Below are positions 53,525 to 63,022 of a stretch of DNA of 64,000 nt, in pieces (position 1 is the stretch's first letter; every line of letters starts with the position of its first letter). The DNA lies in the NCBI GenBank assembly GCA_017546025.1, contig JAFYYS010000003.1, forward strand, positions 1 through 64,000, read 5' to 3'. The translations under genes were made by a program, and so were the position numbers. The DNA is from Lachnospiraceae bacterium (GTDB lineage: Bacteria; Bacillota; Clostridia; Lachnospirales; Lachnospiraceae). Under the pieces are notes generated by a model, which had not been told where the DNA came from, made no database searches, and saw only the letters and a list, made by a program, of their open reading frames with translations.

Positions 53525-54106
53525 CTACCGGCTTGTGATAACTCTGTCAATCAGTCCGTATGCAACGGCTTCCTCTGCGGTCATCCAGTTGTCTCTGTCG
53601 GTATCGGCAGCAACAATGTCATAATCCTTTCCGCAGTTCTCCGCAAGCATGCGGTTCAGCTTCTCTTTCGTCTGCAGGATGTGCTTCGCCGCGATTTCAA
53701 TCTCGGTAGCCTGTCCCTGCGCTCCGCCGAGAGGCTGATGAATCATAATCTCGGAATTCGGGAGAGCCAGTCTCTTGCCCTTCGTTCCGCCGGCCAGAAG
53801 GAATGCACCCATGCTGGCAGCCATGCCTACGCAGATGGTCGAAACATCGCACTTGATGTAACGCATCGTATCGTAGATTGCCATGCCCGCGGTAACGGAA
53901 CCGCCGGGGCTGTTGATGTAAAGGCAGATATCCTTCGTCGGGTCCTCGGACTCCAGAAACAGCAGCTGCGCAACCACAAGGCTCGCCGTTACTTCGTTCA
54001 CTTCCTCGCCGAGGAAGATGATACGGTCTTTCAAAAGTCTCGAGTAAATGTCATAGGACCGCTCACCGCGGCTCGTCTGTTCAATGACGTAGGGAACTAA
54101 ACTCAT
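53525..54106 (-). CDS. clpP: ATP-dependent Clp protease proteolytic subunit ClpP
   Basis: Serine peptidase of 193 aa with the triad Ser98 (MAASMGAF), His123 (MIHQP) and Asp172. AAAGGAG precedes ATG 54106. Located 30 bp after tig and 21 bp before clpX, so one message likely makes all three. Confidence 0.98.
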   Translation of the reverse strand: MSLVPYVIEQTSRGERSYDIYSRLLKDRIIFLGEEVNEVTASLVVAQLLFLESEDPTKDICLYINSPGGSVTAGMAIYDTMRYIKCDVSTICVGMAASMGAFLLAGGTKGKRLALPNSEIMIHQPLGGAQGQATEIEIAAKHILQTKEKLNRMLAENCGKDYDIVAADTDRDNWMTAEEAVAYGLIDRVITSR

Positions 54107-54136
54107 CTCTTTCTCCTTTATGGAAAATACGACTGA

Positions 54137-55423
54137 TTACGCCTCAACGGCACTGTCCGCTACAAGCGTAACGGCCTTTCCGCAGGCAAGATCGAGAGTC
54201 ATGTTCTTGAGGTTCTCCTCACCCATGTACTCCTTAATCTTCTCAACTTCCATATGATACTGTTCGGACATCTTCTTGAGCTCTTCCTCAATCTCCTCAT
54301 CGGAAACGGTGATGTTCTCAGCCTTTACGATGGCTTCGAGCACGAGACGGGTGTTGATTCTCTTCTCGGCCTGAGGCTTCATCTGCTCAAGGAACGTCTT
54401 CTGGTTAAGACCGGTGAACTGGAAGTACTGCTCAAGCTTCAGTCCCTGAGACTGCAGGCGGTATGCGAAATCCTCTGCCATCTGCTCCTGGGTGGACTGA
54501 ACCATAGCCTCCGGAACCTCCATCGTCGCATTGGCAACAGCCTTCTCGACAGCCTGGTCTTCCTTCTTGGTCTTGGCTTCCTTCTCCTTCTTCTCGGTCA
54601 GGTTCTTCTTAATGTCTTCCTTGTACTCAGCAAGGGTATCGAACTCGGAAACTTCACTTGCGAACTCGTCATCAAGCTCCGGAAGCTCCTTTGCCTTGAT
54701 GGCATTTACCTTACACTTGAATACTGCAGGCTTTCCGGCAAGCTCCTCGGCATGATACTGCTCAGGGAAGGTAACGTTAACGTCGCACTCTTCTCCGATG
54801 CTCTTACCGATCAGCTGGTCCTCGAAACCGTCGATGAAGCTGTGGGAACCGATTACAAGCGGATGGTTCTCGCCCTTGCCGCCGGCAAATGCAACACCGT
54901 CGCAGAATCCTTCGTAATCGATGACTGCGGTGTCGCCTTCCTGAACGGGACGGTCTTCAACGGTAATCTCGCGGGCGTTCTGCTCCTGCGTCTTCTTCAG
55001 CTCTTCCTCAATCTCCTCGTCGGAAACGGAAATTTCAATCTTGTCAACCGTTACGCCCTTGTACTCGCCGAGCGTTACTTCCGGCTTCTTGGCTACGGTA
55101 GCGGTAAATACGAAATCCTTGCCCTCACCGATCTCGGTAACGTCAATCTCCGGACGGGATACGATTTCGATGCCGCAGTTCTTGGCAGCCTCGTCGTATG
55201 CTTCCGGAATCAGGATATTGGCAGCATCCTCATAAAACATCGACTTTCCGTACATCTTGGTAACGATGGCGTAGGGTGCCTTACCTTTCCGGAAACCCTG
55301 AATGTTCAGCTTGTCCTTATTCTTCTGAAATGCCTTCTTGCAGGCCTCTTCAAAATCGGCGGCAGCGCAGGTAATCGTCAGCTTTACCATGTTCTTGCCC
55401 AAATCTTCAACTTGATAACCCAT
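54137..55423 (-). CDS. tig: Trigger factor
   Basis: Ribosome-bound chaperone and prolyl isomerase of 428 aa. N-terminal ribosome-binding domain with the FRKGKAPYAIV loop (about 43-53), PPIase domain (about 160-245) and the long helical C-terminal domain. AAGGAGG precedes ATG 55423. First gene of the proteostasis operon. Confidence 0.97.
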   Translation of the reverse strand: MGYQVEDLGKNMVKLTITCAAADFEEACKKAFQKNKDKLNIQGFRKGKAPYAIVTKMYGKSMFYEDAANILIPEAYDEAAKNCGIEIVSRPEIDVTEIGEGKDFVFTATVAKKPEVTLGEYKGVTVDKIEISVSDEEIEEELKKTQEQNAREITVEDRPVQEGDTAVIDYEGFCDGVAFAGGKGENHPLVIGSHSFIDGFEDQLIGKSIGEECDVNVTFPEQYHAEELAGKPAVFKCKVNAIKAKELPELDDEFASEVSEFDTLAEYKEDIKKNLTEKKEKEAKTKKEDQAVEKAVANATMEVPEAMVQSTQEQMAEDFAYRLQSQGLKLEQYFQFTGLNQKTFLEQMKPQAEKRINTRLVLEAIVKAENITVSDEEIEEELKKMSEQYHMEVEKIKEYMGEENLKNMTLDLACGKAVTLVADSAVEA

Positions 55424-55459
55424 TACGGTAATCCTCCTTGTTCAAACTCACGGATAATT

Positions 55460-55468
55460 ATTATAGCA
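55460..55468 (-). promoter_or_regulatory. Extended -10 promoter of tig
   Basis: Minus-strand TGCTATAAT, an extended -10 element, with no clear -35, 37 bp before the tig start. No CIRCE or CtsR site is visible. Confidence 0.55.
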
Positions 55469-55491
55469 CAAGCCCCGTACAAAATCCAGCG

Positions 55492-58400
55492 TTATTTTTC
55501 TTTGCGGGAACCTGCGTTTTTCCTGTCGGTAAGAAGGGATTCGAAATCCTCCGGAGGCATCGGAGCATTCAGTTTTCTCTGCTCCATCGCCTGCAGAATC
55601 ATCGCGTAAGTGGGGTTCTGCCGAACGATTCCGGCGGGCAGGTCTTTCGGCAGCGCGTTCATGGCGCATTTGGCCAGATAGGAATCGATATCCACGTAAA
55701 ATCCGATGTTCTGAAGTCCCTGCAGAATCGTCATCGCGGTGTTCAGGTTCTCGGCATTCAGCTCGCCGTCCGGAATGACGATTTCAATCGAACCGGCCGG
55801 AATGCTGTAGCGCTCCGTCAGGAACTTTGTACGGCTCATGAAATCGGAGCTGAACAGGTACTGCCATGACAAATGCAACGAAATCATCGGGGGTTCCGTG
55901 CCACCGTCAAGCCAGTCGCGAAGGAGCCTGCACGTTTCCTTCTGCACATAGTAGTCAAGCTCGGTGACAAAGCCGTTCTCCTCAAAGATCGGCTGGAACG
56001 AGCACGGCTCAATGACCTGGCCTTCTGCGGTAATCCAGCGAACCAAAGCGTCCGCGCCGGCAATCTCGCCTTCGCTGTTACGCTTCGGCTGGAAGAATAC
56101 CTTGAACTCGCGGTTGCTCATCGCATCGCGCATCGAGTTCTCCACGAAATCGCGGAAGCTGTTCACGGTCTTAAGGTCTTCGGTGAACGAAACGACTGCC
56201 ACGGTCGGAGCATCCTGCATGCTGCCGATGCTTCGTCTTGCAATCTTCGCGCGGTCCATGGCCTCGGGCACGCTGTCCTCATGGTTACCGAATTTGTAGA
56301 TGCCGCACCATACATTGAGCTGCATGTCCGGATACAGGCGGATGACCGCGGTATGCGCGGATTCCATCATCATTGAGATTCTGGCTTCGGTACGCTCCCT
56401 GTCATCGTAGCCGAGCATCAGCATGAAGTCGGCGCCGTTCACGCGGGCAAACAGCTCATCGGCCTTCAAGAAGGAATTCAGCGTTCCGGTGAACACCTTC
56501 AGAATCTCGTTACATACGGAGTAGCCCCAGACATCGTTCAAATCACCGAACTGCGGGAACGTAAACGAAACGAAGCATTCGCTCGCCTTCTTGTGTTCGG
56601 AGATGAAACGGTTGGCCTCTTCCTCAAACTTTTCAATGGTCAGCCGGCCGGTCAGGGCGTCACGGTTACGAACACGCTCCACGAAGTCCGTCACATCCGA
56701 CCAGCACAGAAGCACATGGCCTTCCTCGCCTTCCTCTTCCTCCACAACGGAAGCGGTTGTCGAAATCCAGCGCTTCTGCTTTTCGTAATACGACTCGGTC
56801 GTAAATACTCTCGTCTTCTTCGTAAGACCTGCCACCGGGCAGTTCGCGCACGGCTCACTCCGTCCCATGATGGCTTCGAAGCAGTGCTCGCCGGAATGTG
56901 CTTCCGGATACTGGCGTCCGGTATAATCGCCGACATAAACGAGCTCGAACGTATCCGGACGGATGGCGTAATTGGTAATCTGCTGGTTCTCGATGATGGC
57001 TCTGCCGTAGCGGACCTCACGGTCCAACAGCTCGCGGCTTCTCGCACGGTCAATGAAAATACCGAGCAGTCTGCCGATATGAATCAGAATGTCCTGTTCT
57101 TCCTTGGTCCAGTTGCCGTTCACCTCTTTGACAAATGTGAGGTAGGCGAACGTATCGGCCCGATCGATGACAGCGTACTGGAACAGTGAGCAGTCCGGAT
57201 ATTTCTCCGCAAGCTCTTCCGGGAACTTAATGCCGAGCTGCGCGGAATTCGTGCAGATGAAGGCGGGCTCGTTCGTGAAGCGGTCCGTCAGCTCTCTTCT
57301 CGAGCCGCGAAGCACTTCCTCAAATGCCTTATCCTTTCCGGCGCCTTCCGCATCCCAGGTGTATCGGAGCGACAGCTGCTGCTCCTGCGGGTCAATGATG
57401 ACGGCATAAATGCGACGGTAACCGTAGTATTTGCCGATTTCACCGAAGATCTCCACAAGGTCCTCGTCACCGGTGCCGCCTTCTGCGAGCATGTCGAATA
57501 CGCGGTTGACGATGTTCCGCTCAACAGGACCGTACTGCGCCTGCTGCTCGTGCTCAACGATCTTGCGGGCCTCAGTCTTATCAGGCTCAGCCTTCGGCTG
57601 TTCCTTCACCGGACGGTACAGCTTGTGCACCTCAAGCGATTCATCGTAGATTGTGCAGTTGCTGTCCGGATTGCGGCGGGTGGCTTCAAGGGCCGCCTCG
57701 GCGCGCTTATGTAAGGTTGTATAATCCCTGCCGTCATTCGGGAAGATCGCGACGCCCATGCTGACCGCAAGGTTGCCGCCCTTCTTCAGTTCAATCCGTT
57801 CCGCCATCTTGCCGACGGTTCTTGCAATCGTATAAACCTCGGCAGCGGTACGGATCTGCTTTTTAAGCATCACGAATTCTTCGTCGTTGATATGGGCGAG
57901 CGCGTCCGTATCAAGGAATACGGAACCGAGACCGCTTGCGAGCTTTTCAAGAACATATTCGCCGTAAGCGTGACCGTACGCATCCGTAATCGCGCTGAAC
58001 TCATCCACACCCATTAAGAAAAATGCGAAGCGGTCCGTCTCGGAACTTTGTTTCACCCAGTCCTCAAGCTTCTCGCGGATGGCATTCTCGGTCAGAAGGC
58101 CGGTGACGCTGTCCCTGTCGGCTTCCTTAACCGTAACCATCTCGCTCTTCTTCTCTTCGTCCACGTTAAGGGTACGGCCCATGACCTTGGCCGCAATGCC
58201 CTTGCTGTTGAACACCGTATATCCTTCGTAACGGAGCCACACCGTCTTGCCGGCATCCACATAGGAGCGGATGTCGTAAGAGAATGCTTCGTCTCCGTTC
58301 TGTAAGCTGTTGCAAAGGCTTTCAAACACCGGAAGGTCGTCTGCATAAATCAGGCCGGCGTTCAGCATGCTTTCGCGGAAGTTGGCAATGCGGAGACGGT

Positions 58401-58575
58401 CCTTCTCTCCCATTCCTTCCCCGAGCCGGCACTGAACCAGAATGCCGGTGGAAACGGTGTACTCCCAAAGACCGCATTTCACCATGCCGGAAATGATGCG
58501 GTATTTCTGCCGTTCAATCTCCAGCTGCTGCTCCAGTTGCTGTATTCTTTTTTCCCCGTTGTCCGTATTAGCCAT
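55492..58575 (-). CDS. PAS-GGDEF-GAF-PAS-GGDEF-EAL protein with degenerate catalytic motifs
   Basis: Multidomain protein of 1027 aa, soluble. In order: coiled coil (8-30), PAS (about 30-145), GGDEF-like (150-315) whose motif reads NDEEF at 230-234, GAF-like (355-515), PAS-like with CANC (525-635), second GGDEF-like (637-795) reading NGADF at 713-717, and an EAL-like domain (810-1005) reading DALVRW at 842-847. Later EAL metal motifs (LTE, DDFG) are also lost. It probably does not make or cleave cyclic di-GMP but may bind nucleotides or proteins. Expressed alone; the upstream leader has a GC-rich hairpin. Confidence 0.88.
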   Translation of the reverse strand: MANTDNGEKRIQQLEQQLEIERQKYRIISGMVKCGLWEYTVSTGILVQCRLGEGMGEKDRLRIANFRESMLNAGLIYADDLPVFESLCNSLQNGDEAFSYDIRSYVDAGKTVWLRYEGYTVFNSKGIAAKVMGRTLNVDEEKKSEMVTVKEADRDSVTGLLTENAIREKLEDWVKQSSETDRFAFFLMGVDEFSAITDAYGHAYGEYVLEKLASGLGSVFLDTDALAHINDEEFVMLKKQIRTAAEVYTIARTVGKMAERIELKKGGNLAVSMGVAIFPNDGRDYTTLHKRAEAALEATRRNPDSNCTIYDESLEVHKLYRPVKEQPKAEPDKTEARKIVEHEQQAQYGPVERNIVNRVFDMLAEGGTGDEDLVEIFGEIGKYYGYRRIYAVIIDPQEQQLSLRYTWDAEGAGKDKAFEEVLRGSRRELTDRFTNEPAFICTNSAQLGIKFPEELAEKYPDCSLFQYAVIDRADTFAYLTFVKEVNGNWTKEEQDILIHIGRLLGIFIDRARSRELLDREVRYGRAIIENQQITNYAIRPDTFELVYVGDYTGRQYPEAHSGEHCFEAIMGRSEPCANCPVAGLTKKTRVFTTESYYEKQKRWISTTASVVEEEEGEEGHVLLCWSDVTDFVERVRNRDALTGRLTIEKFEEEANRFISEHKKASECFVSFTFPQFGDLNDVWGYSVCNEILKVFTGTLNSFLKADELFARVNGADFMLMLGYDDRERTEARISMMMESAHTAVIRLYPDMQLNVWCGIYKFGNHEDSVPEAMDRAKIARRSIGSMQDAPTVAVVSFTEDLKTVNSFRDFVENSMRDAMSNREFKVFFQPKRNSEGEIAGADALVRWITAEGQVIEPCSFQPIFEENGFVTELDYYVQKETCRLLRDWLDGGTEPPMISLHLSWQYLFSSDFMSRTKFLTERYSIPAGSIEIVIPDGELNAENLNTAMTILQGLQNIGFYVDIDSYLAKCAMNALPKDLPAGIVRQNPTYAMILQAMEQRKLNAPMPPEDFESLLTDRKNAGSRKEK

Positions 58576-58731
58576 TTTGTTTCCCTTCTCCGATCATTCC
58601 CGCGTCACAGACAGGTGCCTGCGCCCGGGTTTTCCCGTGACATTTCCCCCTACGGGGGAAAACCGGTATCTTATCCTTTATCATACACCATTCGGAACGG
58701 AAAATCCAACAGTTTTCGCCATAGTGACACA

Positions 58732-58779
58732 AAAATCCCGCGGATACGGGATTAAACTCTCCGATTTCCGCGGGATTTT
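58732..58779 (-). terminator. Terminator of the DJ-1 gene
   Basis: 13-bp stem AAAATCCCGCGGA/TCCGCGGGATTTT with a 22-base loop, then TTTTTGTG on the minus strand. Confidence 0.75.
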
Positions 58780-58822
58780 GCTTTTCTGACAAATAGGTTT
58801 ACAATTTGTTCGGGTGTTTCAG

Positions 58823-59374
58823 CTAATCAGGCAGTGTACTGAATCGCTTTTCCGACCTTCTCGGCTTCCTCCGGGAAAATGCGGACAGAAGCTTCAGTGC
58901 GAACGGAATCGCAACGCCCATGCCTTTTCCGGTGATGATGTTGCCGTCCTGAACAACCGGATCGGTGCTTACCTTCGCGCCGAGGAGCTTGTCCTCAAAG
59001 CCCGGGTAGCAGGTCGCTTTCCGTCCCTTTAAAAGGCCGTTCATTCCGAGCACGCTCGGAGCTGCACAGATTGCCGTAATATACTTTTCCTCGTCACGGT
59101 AAGCCATCAGGAGGTTCCGAAGTCCCTCGTGCGCCATCAAAGCGTTGGTTCCTCTGCCGCCGCCCGGCAAAACTACCATGTCACCGTCTTCAAAGCCGTC
59201 CTCATCAAAAAGGGCATCTGCGGAAAATGCTATGCCGTGGGAACCCTGAATCTCCTTCTTTCCGGTCACGGAAACCGTTACGACATCAAGGCTGCCTCTT
59301 CGAAGAATGTCAACAACCGCAAGTGCTTCGATTTCCTCTACGCCGTTAGCCAAAAAAACATAAACTTTCGCCAT
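58823..59374 (-). CDS. DJ-1/PfpI family protein
   Basis: Protein of 183 aa with the nucleophile elbow AICAAPSVLG (Cys103) and the acidic partner in GVEEIEA. Closest to the DJ-1/YajL branch, which protects against glyoxal and oxidative damage; exact activity unproven. Single-gene unit with its own promoter and terminator. Confidence 0.9.
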   Translation of the reverse strand: MAKVYVFLANGVEEIEALAVVDILRRGSLDVVTVSVTGKKEIQGSHGIAFSADALFDEDGFEDGDMVVLPGGGRGTNALMAHEGLRNLLMAYRDEEKYITAICAAPSVLGMNGLLKGRKATCYPGFEDKLLGAKVSTDPVVQDGNIITGKGMGVAIPFALKLLSAFSRRKPRRSEKRFSTLPD

Positions 59375-59409
59375 GTTATCTCCCTCGCTTCAAAACGTAA
59401 TTTCTGCAA

Positions 59410-59438
59410 TACTATCATATCCCTGTATAAAAGACAAT
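59410..59438 (-). promoter_or_regulatory. Candidate promoter of the DJ-1 gene
   Basis: Minus-strand TTGTCT (59433-59438), 17 bp, TAGTAT (59410-59415). Confidence 0.55.
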
Positions 59439-59467
59439 AGCATTCCCGAGCGGGTTTGATGGATTTT

Positions 59468-59791
59468 TCATGTTATTTTTTTGTCGTATTTTCCGTCATT
59501 GTCAGACAGTTTCCAACGTCCGGACGGACAGTCCGAAGAATTCTTTCCGGCCCGGTAGAGAACGAAACAGCCGCACTCCTTACAAAGGCCGTTCTCCATC
59601 CGGCTGCACGTCTCGCACACCGTAAGACGCCTTTGATACTGCTCTGCAGGAGTTCTCTCCTCAGGCGGCAGGGCGTTCAGGTACTCTTCGATTTTTTGAA
59701 GAATATCCTCCTTCTTAACGCCTTCCATCAGACAGCGTCTGCACGGAATCTTTTGGACAACGGATTTCAAATCTGCACCGGTCCCGTCCAT
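59468..59791 (-). CDS. Small Cys-rich protein, DUF6171-like
   Basis: Protein of 107 aa with three Cys pairs (CRRC, CETC, CKECGC) that probably bind zinc, and a DCPSGRW end. The helical middle (KEDILQKIEEYLNALPPEERT) resembles DUF6171 of Lachnospiraceae; function unknown. It starts 15 bp after the GH51 stop codon and may share its message. Confidence 0.75.
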   Translation of the reverse strand: MDGTGADLKSVVQKIPCRRCLMEGVKKEDILQKIEEYLNALPPEERTPAEQYQRRLTVCETCSRMENGLCKECGCFVLYRAGKNSSDCPSGRWKLSDNDGKYDKKIT

Positions 59792-59806
59792 CTTCTCTTC
59801 CCCGGA

Positions 59807-61291
59807 TTACTTTCTGAACGTAACCGTTACGACGCTGCACGGAGGAAGCGTGATTTCGGCACGGTCACCCTGAAGCGTAACGCCGTCATAGGAAGCATCG
59901 GCAACCGCATCGGGATTCTCAAAGGTGTTGTGGTCGTTCATGCTGCCGGTCAGGATTCTCGCGTCAGCTTTGCCATAGGAAGCATCGATCAGCGTATTGA
60001 TCTTGTAGGATTCCTTCAGGTTAGCATTCGAAAGCGTAACGAACAGCGTGCCGTCCTCCTTCATCGAAGAAGAAACGGAAAGGTCCGGATACGCAATGCC
60101 CTCGTGGTCGAAAGTGGAATCGGAAAGCAACGATTCTACAAGCGTAGAACCCTGATGTTCCTTGTACATGCTGAAGACATAGTAGGTCGGTGTCTTAAGC
60201 ATCTTCGGGCCCTCGGTCAAAATGACGGACTGCAGCACATTTACCACCTGCGCAATGTTGGCCATGACGATACGGTCTGCGCGGTTGTTGAAGATATTCA
60301 GGTTCACGGAAGCAACGATGGCGTCACGCATCGTGTTCTGCTGGTATAAGAAGCCCGGATTGGTGCCCTCTTCCACGTTGTACCAGCAGCCCCACTCATC
60401 TACGCAAAGGCCGATCTTGTGGTCGGGATCATAGCGGTCCATAACAGCAAGGTGGCTCTCAATGATCGGAGAGATTCTGCGCGTCTCGCGAATCGTGCTG
60501 TGATACAGTTCCTCGCTGAAACCGGTCGCATTGCCCTTGTTGTTCCAGTCACCGGTCGGAATCGTGTAAAAATGCAGGCTGATGGCGCCGGCAATCATCG
60601 GATTGATCATGCTCATCAGCTTCTCGGTCCATGCGGTATCACCGCCGTTCGGGCCGCACGCAATCTTATAAAGCTTGTTATCGCCGTAATCCTTGCAGAA
60701 CTGCTGGAACTGGCGGTACTGGTTTGCATAGTACTCAGGCGTCATGAAACCGCCGCAGCCCCAGTTCTCGTTACCGATGCCGAGATACTTCAGGTGCCAT
60801 GGCTCCTCACGTCCGTTCTTCTTACGAAGGTCGGTCATCGGGGAGATGTTGCCGCTCGTGATATATTCAATCCACTCCGACATCTCGCGCACCGTGCCGC
60901 TTCCGACATTGCCGCTGATGTACGGCTCACATCCGATCAGGTCGCAGAGATCCATGAACTCGTGCGTACCGAAGCTGTTGTCCTCGGTCACGCCGCCCCA
61001 GTTCGTGTTGATCATCGTCACACGCTCATTCTTCGGGCCGATGCCGTTGCGCCAGTGATACTCGTCCGCAAAGCAGCCGCCCGGCCAGCGCAGCACCGGA
61101 ATTGCCATATCCTTCAAAGCCTTTAAAACGTCGTTACGAAGTCCTCTCGTATTCGGAATATCGGAGTCCTCACCGACATAGATGCCGCCGTAAATGCAGC
61201 GTCCCAGATGCTCTGAAAAATGTCCGTAAATCTCCTTGCGGATCGTTGCGCCCTTTTTGGCAGTGTTGATGCACAGATTCTTGTTAATCAA
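59807..61291 (-). CDS. GH51 alpha-L-arabinofuranosidase
   Basis: Retaining arabinofuranosidase of 494 aa that removes alpha-L-arabinose side chains from arabinoxylan fragments. Acid/base Glu175 in [11 protein letters not shown]; nucleophile Glu299 in [23 protein letters not shown] near 68-80. No signal peptide, so intracellular. It complements the GH127, GH10 and CE1 enzymes at the other end of the window, and its upstream region shares the 9-mer GCTTAAACG (61356-61364) with the xylanase promoter. Confidence 0.95.
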   Translation of the reverse strand: MINKNLCINTAKKGATIRKEIYGHFSEHLGRCIYGGIYVGEDSDIPNTRGLRNDVLKALKDMAIPVLRWPGGCFADEYHWRNGIGPKNERVTMINTNWGGVTEDNSFGTHEFMDLCDLIGCEPYISGNVGSGTVREMSEWIEYITSGNISPMTDLRKKNGREEPWHLKYLGIGNENWGCGGFMTPEYYANQYRQFQQFCKDYGDNKLYKIACGPNGGDTAWTEKLMSMINPMIAGAISLHFYTIPTGDWNNKGNATGFSEELYHSTIRETRRISPIIESHLAVMDRYDPDHKIGLCVDEWGCWYNVEEGTNPGFLYQQNTMRDAIVASVNLNIFNNRADRIVMANIAQVVNVLQSVILTEGPKMLKTPTYYVFSMYKEHQGSTLVESLLSDSTFDHEGIAYPDLSVSSSMKEDGTLFVTLSNANLKESYKINTLIDASYGKADARILTGSMNDHNTFENPDAVADASYDGVTLQGDRAEITLPPCSVVTVTFRK

Positions 61292-61382
61292 GGGAAATCC
61301 TCCTTTTACGCAGTTGATGGTTTTATCTTATTTCTTTCCTTTGGCAAATACAATGGCTTAAACGATACTGCCCTGTCATTCC

Positions 61383-62972
61383 TTACTCTTTCTTATCATC
61401 CGGATTCTGATCCGGACCGTCCGGGCTGTCCGGCGTTTCCGGATTATCAGATGCGGAAGCCGCGCCGCTGCTCGCATCGATGGTCACTCTGTCCTTGTTC
61501 CAGTCATTGTAAACGCTGTGCGGCGGCTTGGGTGCATCCTTTTTCAGAAGGATGAAGGTCACAACAGCCATCGTCCCGATAACAAGCACGCCGGCGATAA
61601 TCAGAATAATGCGAAGCGTCTTGTCTCCGCCGTCCGCTTCCGCCTCTTCAATATACGGTGCCGGTGTCGGGGCGGGAGTCGCCGTCGGGACAGGGGTCGC
61701 CGTCGGAGCTACGGTAGGTGTCGGTGTGGCAGTCGGTGCCTCACTCGGTGTAGGTGTAGGTGTCGCAGGAATACTTGCGTAATCCGGAAAGACAATCGTC
61801 ACCGGCCGGTACATGCCGGTTGTTTTCTTGGAAAATGTGACCTCGGCATGTTTTTCCGTGTAAGGGGTTCGATTTGCCTCCATGTAATATGTGGAACCGG
61901 ACCGGGAATAAACAATGTCAAATTCATAGTCCCGATCAAAGTCTATTCCCTGATTATAGCTCTCGAACGCGTCCCCACTGTAAGCTGAAGTAATCGCCGA
62001 CGCATAATCATTAAAATCCGATTGGCTGAATGCCAACCGTCCCCCGGATAAATCAATCGTAAGCGGAACCTGCTCCGCGAAGACGAACTCTACTGTCACG
62101 TCTCTCGGCGGCATGTAAAAAGATACTGTCCGCGAACCTGTTGTAAACACCGACCGGCTGACCGCACCGTCAATAATAATCCCACTGACATACTTTCCGT
62201 CCGGTACACCGTTCAGCCGCACCTGAATACTCTCCCCCGGGGTGGATTCCGATATTTCTTCATAATTGTAACTACCCATTATCTGTGCGTGCGTTTCCAG
62301 ATAAACCGTCCCCTGCGGTGCGATGATTTTGTGAGGCTTGGCGCCTTCCACGCGGACAGGAGTCGAAGTCTTATCGTTGTCCACGATAATCCTCACCGTT
62401 CCGATTTCACCGTCCGGAATCTTTACTTCATAGGACGTTCCCAGACTGTAATTGCTGAGTCCGAATCTGGAAAGCTTGTTCGAATACGTATAATCTGTGT
62501 ATTGAATGTCGATATGCCCGTCGTTATTGAAATCCAGATACTCAATATCCGTCGTATTCTTCCAACTGATGAAAGCATTCTTCAAAAGATACAGGTCTGC
62601 GTTCGAAAGCTTCGGCGTCACTTCCGTCAGATCAAGGGTATACAATTTCTGCGTTGCTACCGTTTCCGCCGTGATTGTCACATTTTCAGACGGCATTGTA
62701 AACCGGCAGATAACTGTATTCGACTTAAGTGTGACACTGGACGACCAGCTCTTCCAGTATTTCCCCGGCGTCACATCGTGATAGACAATGATTTCCGTGC
62801 CCGGCGCAGCTTCGGTAACCGTCTCGCCGAGCATGTTCGTCGCATGCCCGCCGTTCACGGTAATCTTATATTTCGCATTTCCGGACGCTCCGGCGCTTGC
62901 GCCGCTTCGAAACAACGCGAAAGCGCAAACAAGAATCACCATTACGCCCAAAAGGCGAATCACATTTTTCAT
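61383..62972 (-). CDS. Surface protein with InlB-B-like repeats, Thr-Pro stalk and C-terminal anchor
   Basis: Exported protein of 529 aa: signal peptide (to about residue 28), repeated beta modules of the divergent InlB B-repeat style (KYKITVNGGHATNMLGETVTEAAPGTEIIVYHD ends with FTMPSENVTITA; another ends FYMPPRDVTVEF), a Thr-Pro-rich stalk (about 410-450), one membrane helix (about 460-482) and a cytoplasmic acidic tail. ATG 62972 follows GGGAGG. Function unknown; adhesion or sensing is possible. A paralogue is encoded immediately upstream. Confidence 0.8.
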   Translation of the reverse strand: MKNVIRLLGVMVILVCAFALFRSGASAGASGNAKYKITVNGGHATNMLGETVTEAAPGTEIIVYHDVTPGKYWKSWSSSVTLKSNTVICRFTMPSENVTITAETVATQKLYTLDLTEVTPKLSNADLYLLKNAFISWKNTTDIEYLDFNNDGHIDIQYTDYTYSNKLSRFGLSNYSLGTSYEVKIPDGEIGTVRIIVDNDKTSTPVRVEGAKPHKIIAPQGTVYLETHAQIMGSYNYEEISESTPGESIQVRLNGVPDGKYVSGIIIDGAVSRSVFTTGSRTVSFYMPPRDVTVEFVFAEQVPLTIDLSGGRLAFSQSDFNDYASAITSAYSGDAFESYNQGIDFDRDYEFDIVYSRSGSTYYMEANRTPYTEKHAEVTFSKKTTGMYRPVTIVFPDYASIPATPTPTPSEAPTATPTPTVAPTATPVPTATPAPTPAPYIEEAEADGGDKTLRIILIIAGVLVIGTMAVVTFILLKKDAPKPPHSVYNDWNKDRVTIDASSGAASASDNPETPDSPDGPDQNPDDKKE

Positions 62973-63022
62973 GAGGAATCCTCCCTGCACAAATGTTACT
63001 TCTCTATGGCAAATGCCATGCT

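Noticed and set aside
52430-55609. Very long plus-strand frames opposite clpX/clpP (556 codons) and tig (451 codons)
   Set aside because: They span several real minus-strand genes and their spacer, and have no family resemblance; such frames arise from codon bias.
58568-58680. Cyclic-di-GMP riboswitch upstream of the GGDEF/EAL gene
   Set aside because: The leader is short and shows only a simple GC-rich hairpin; no GEMM-like three-helix arrangement is visible.
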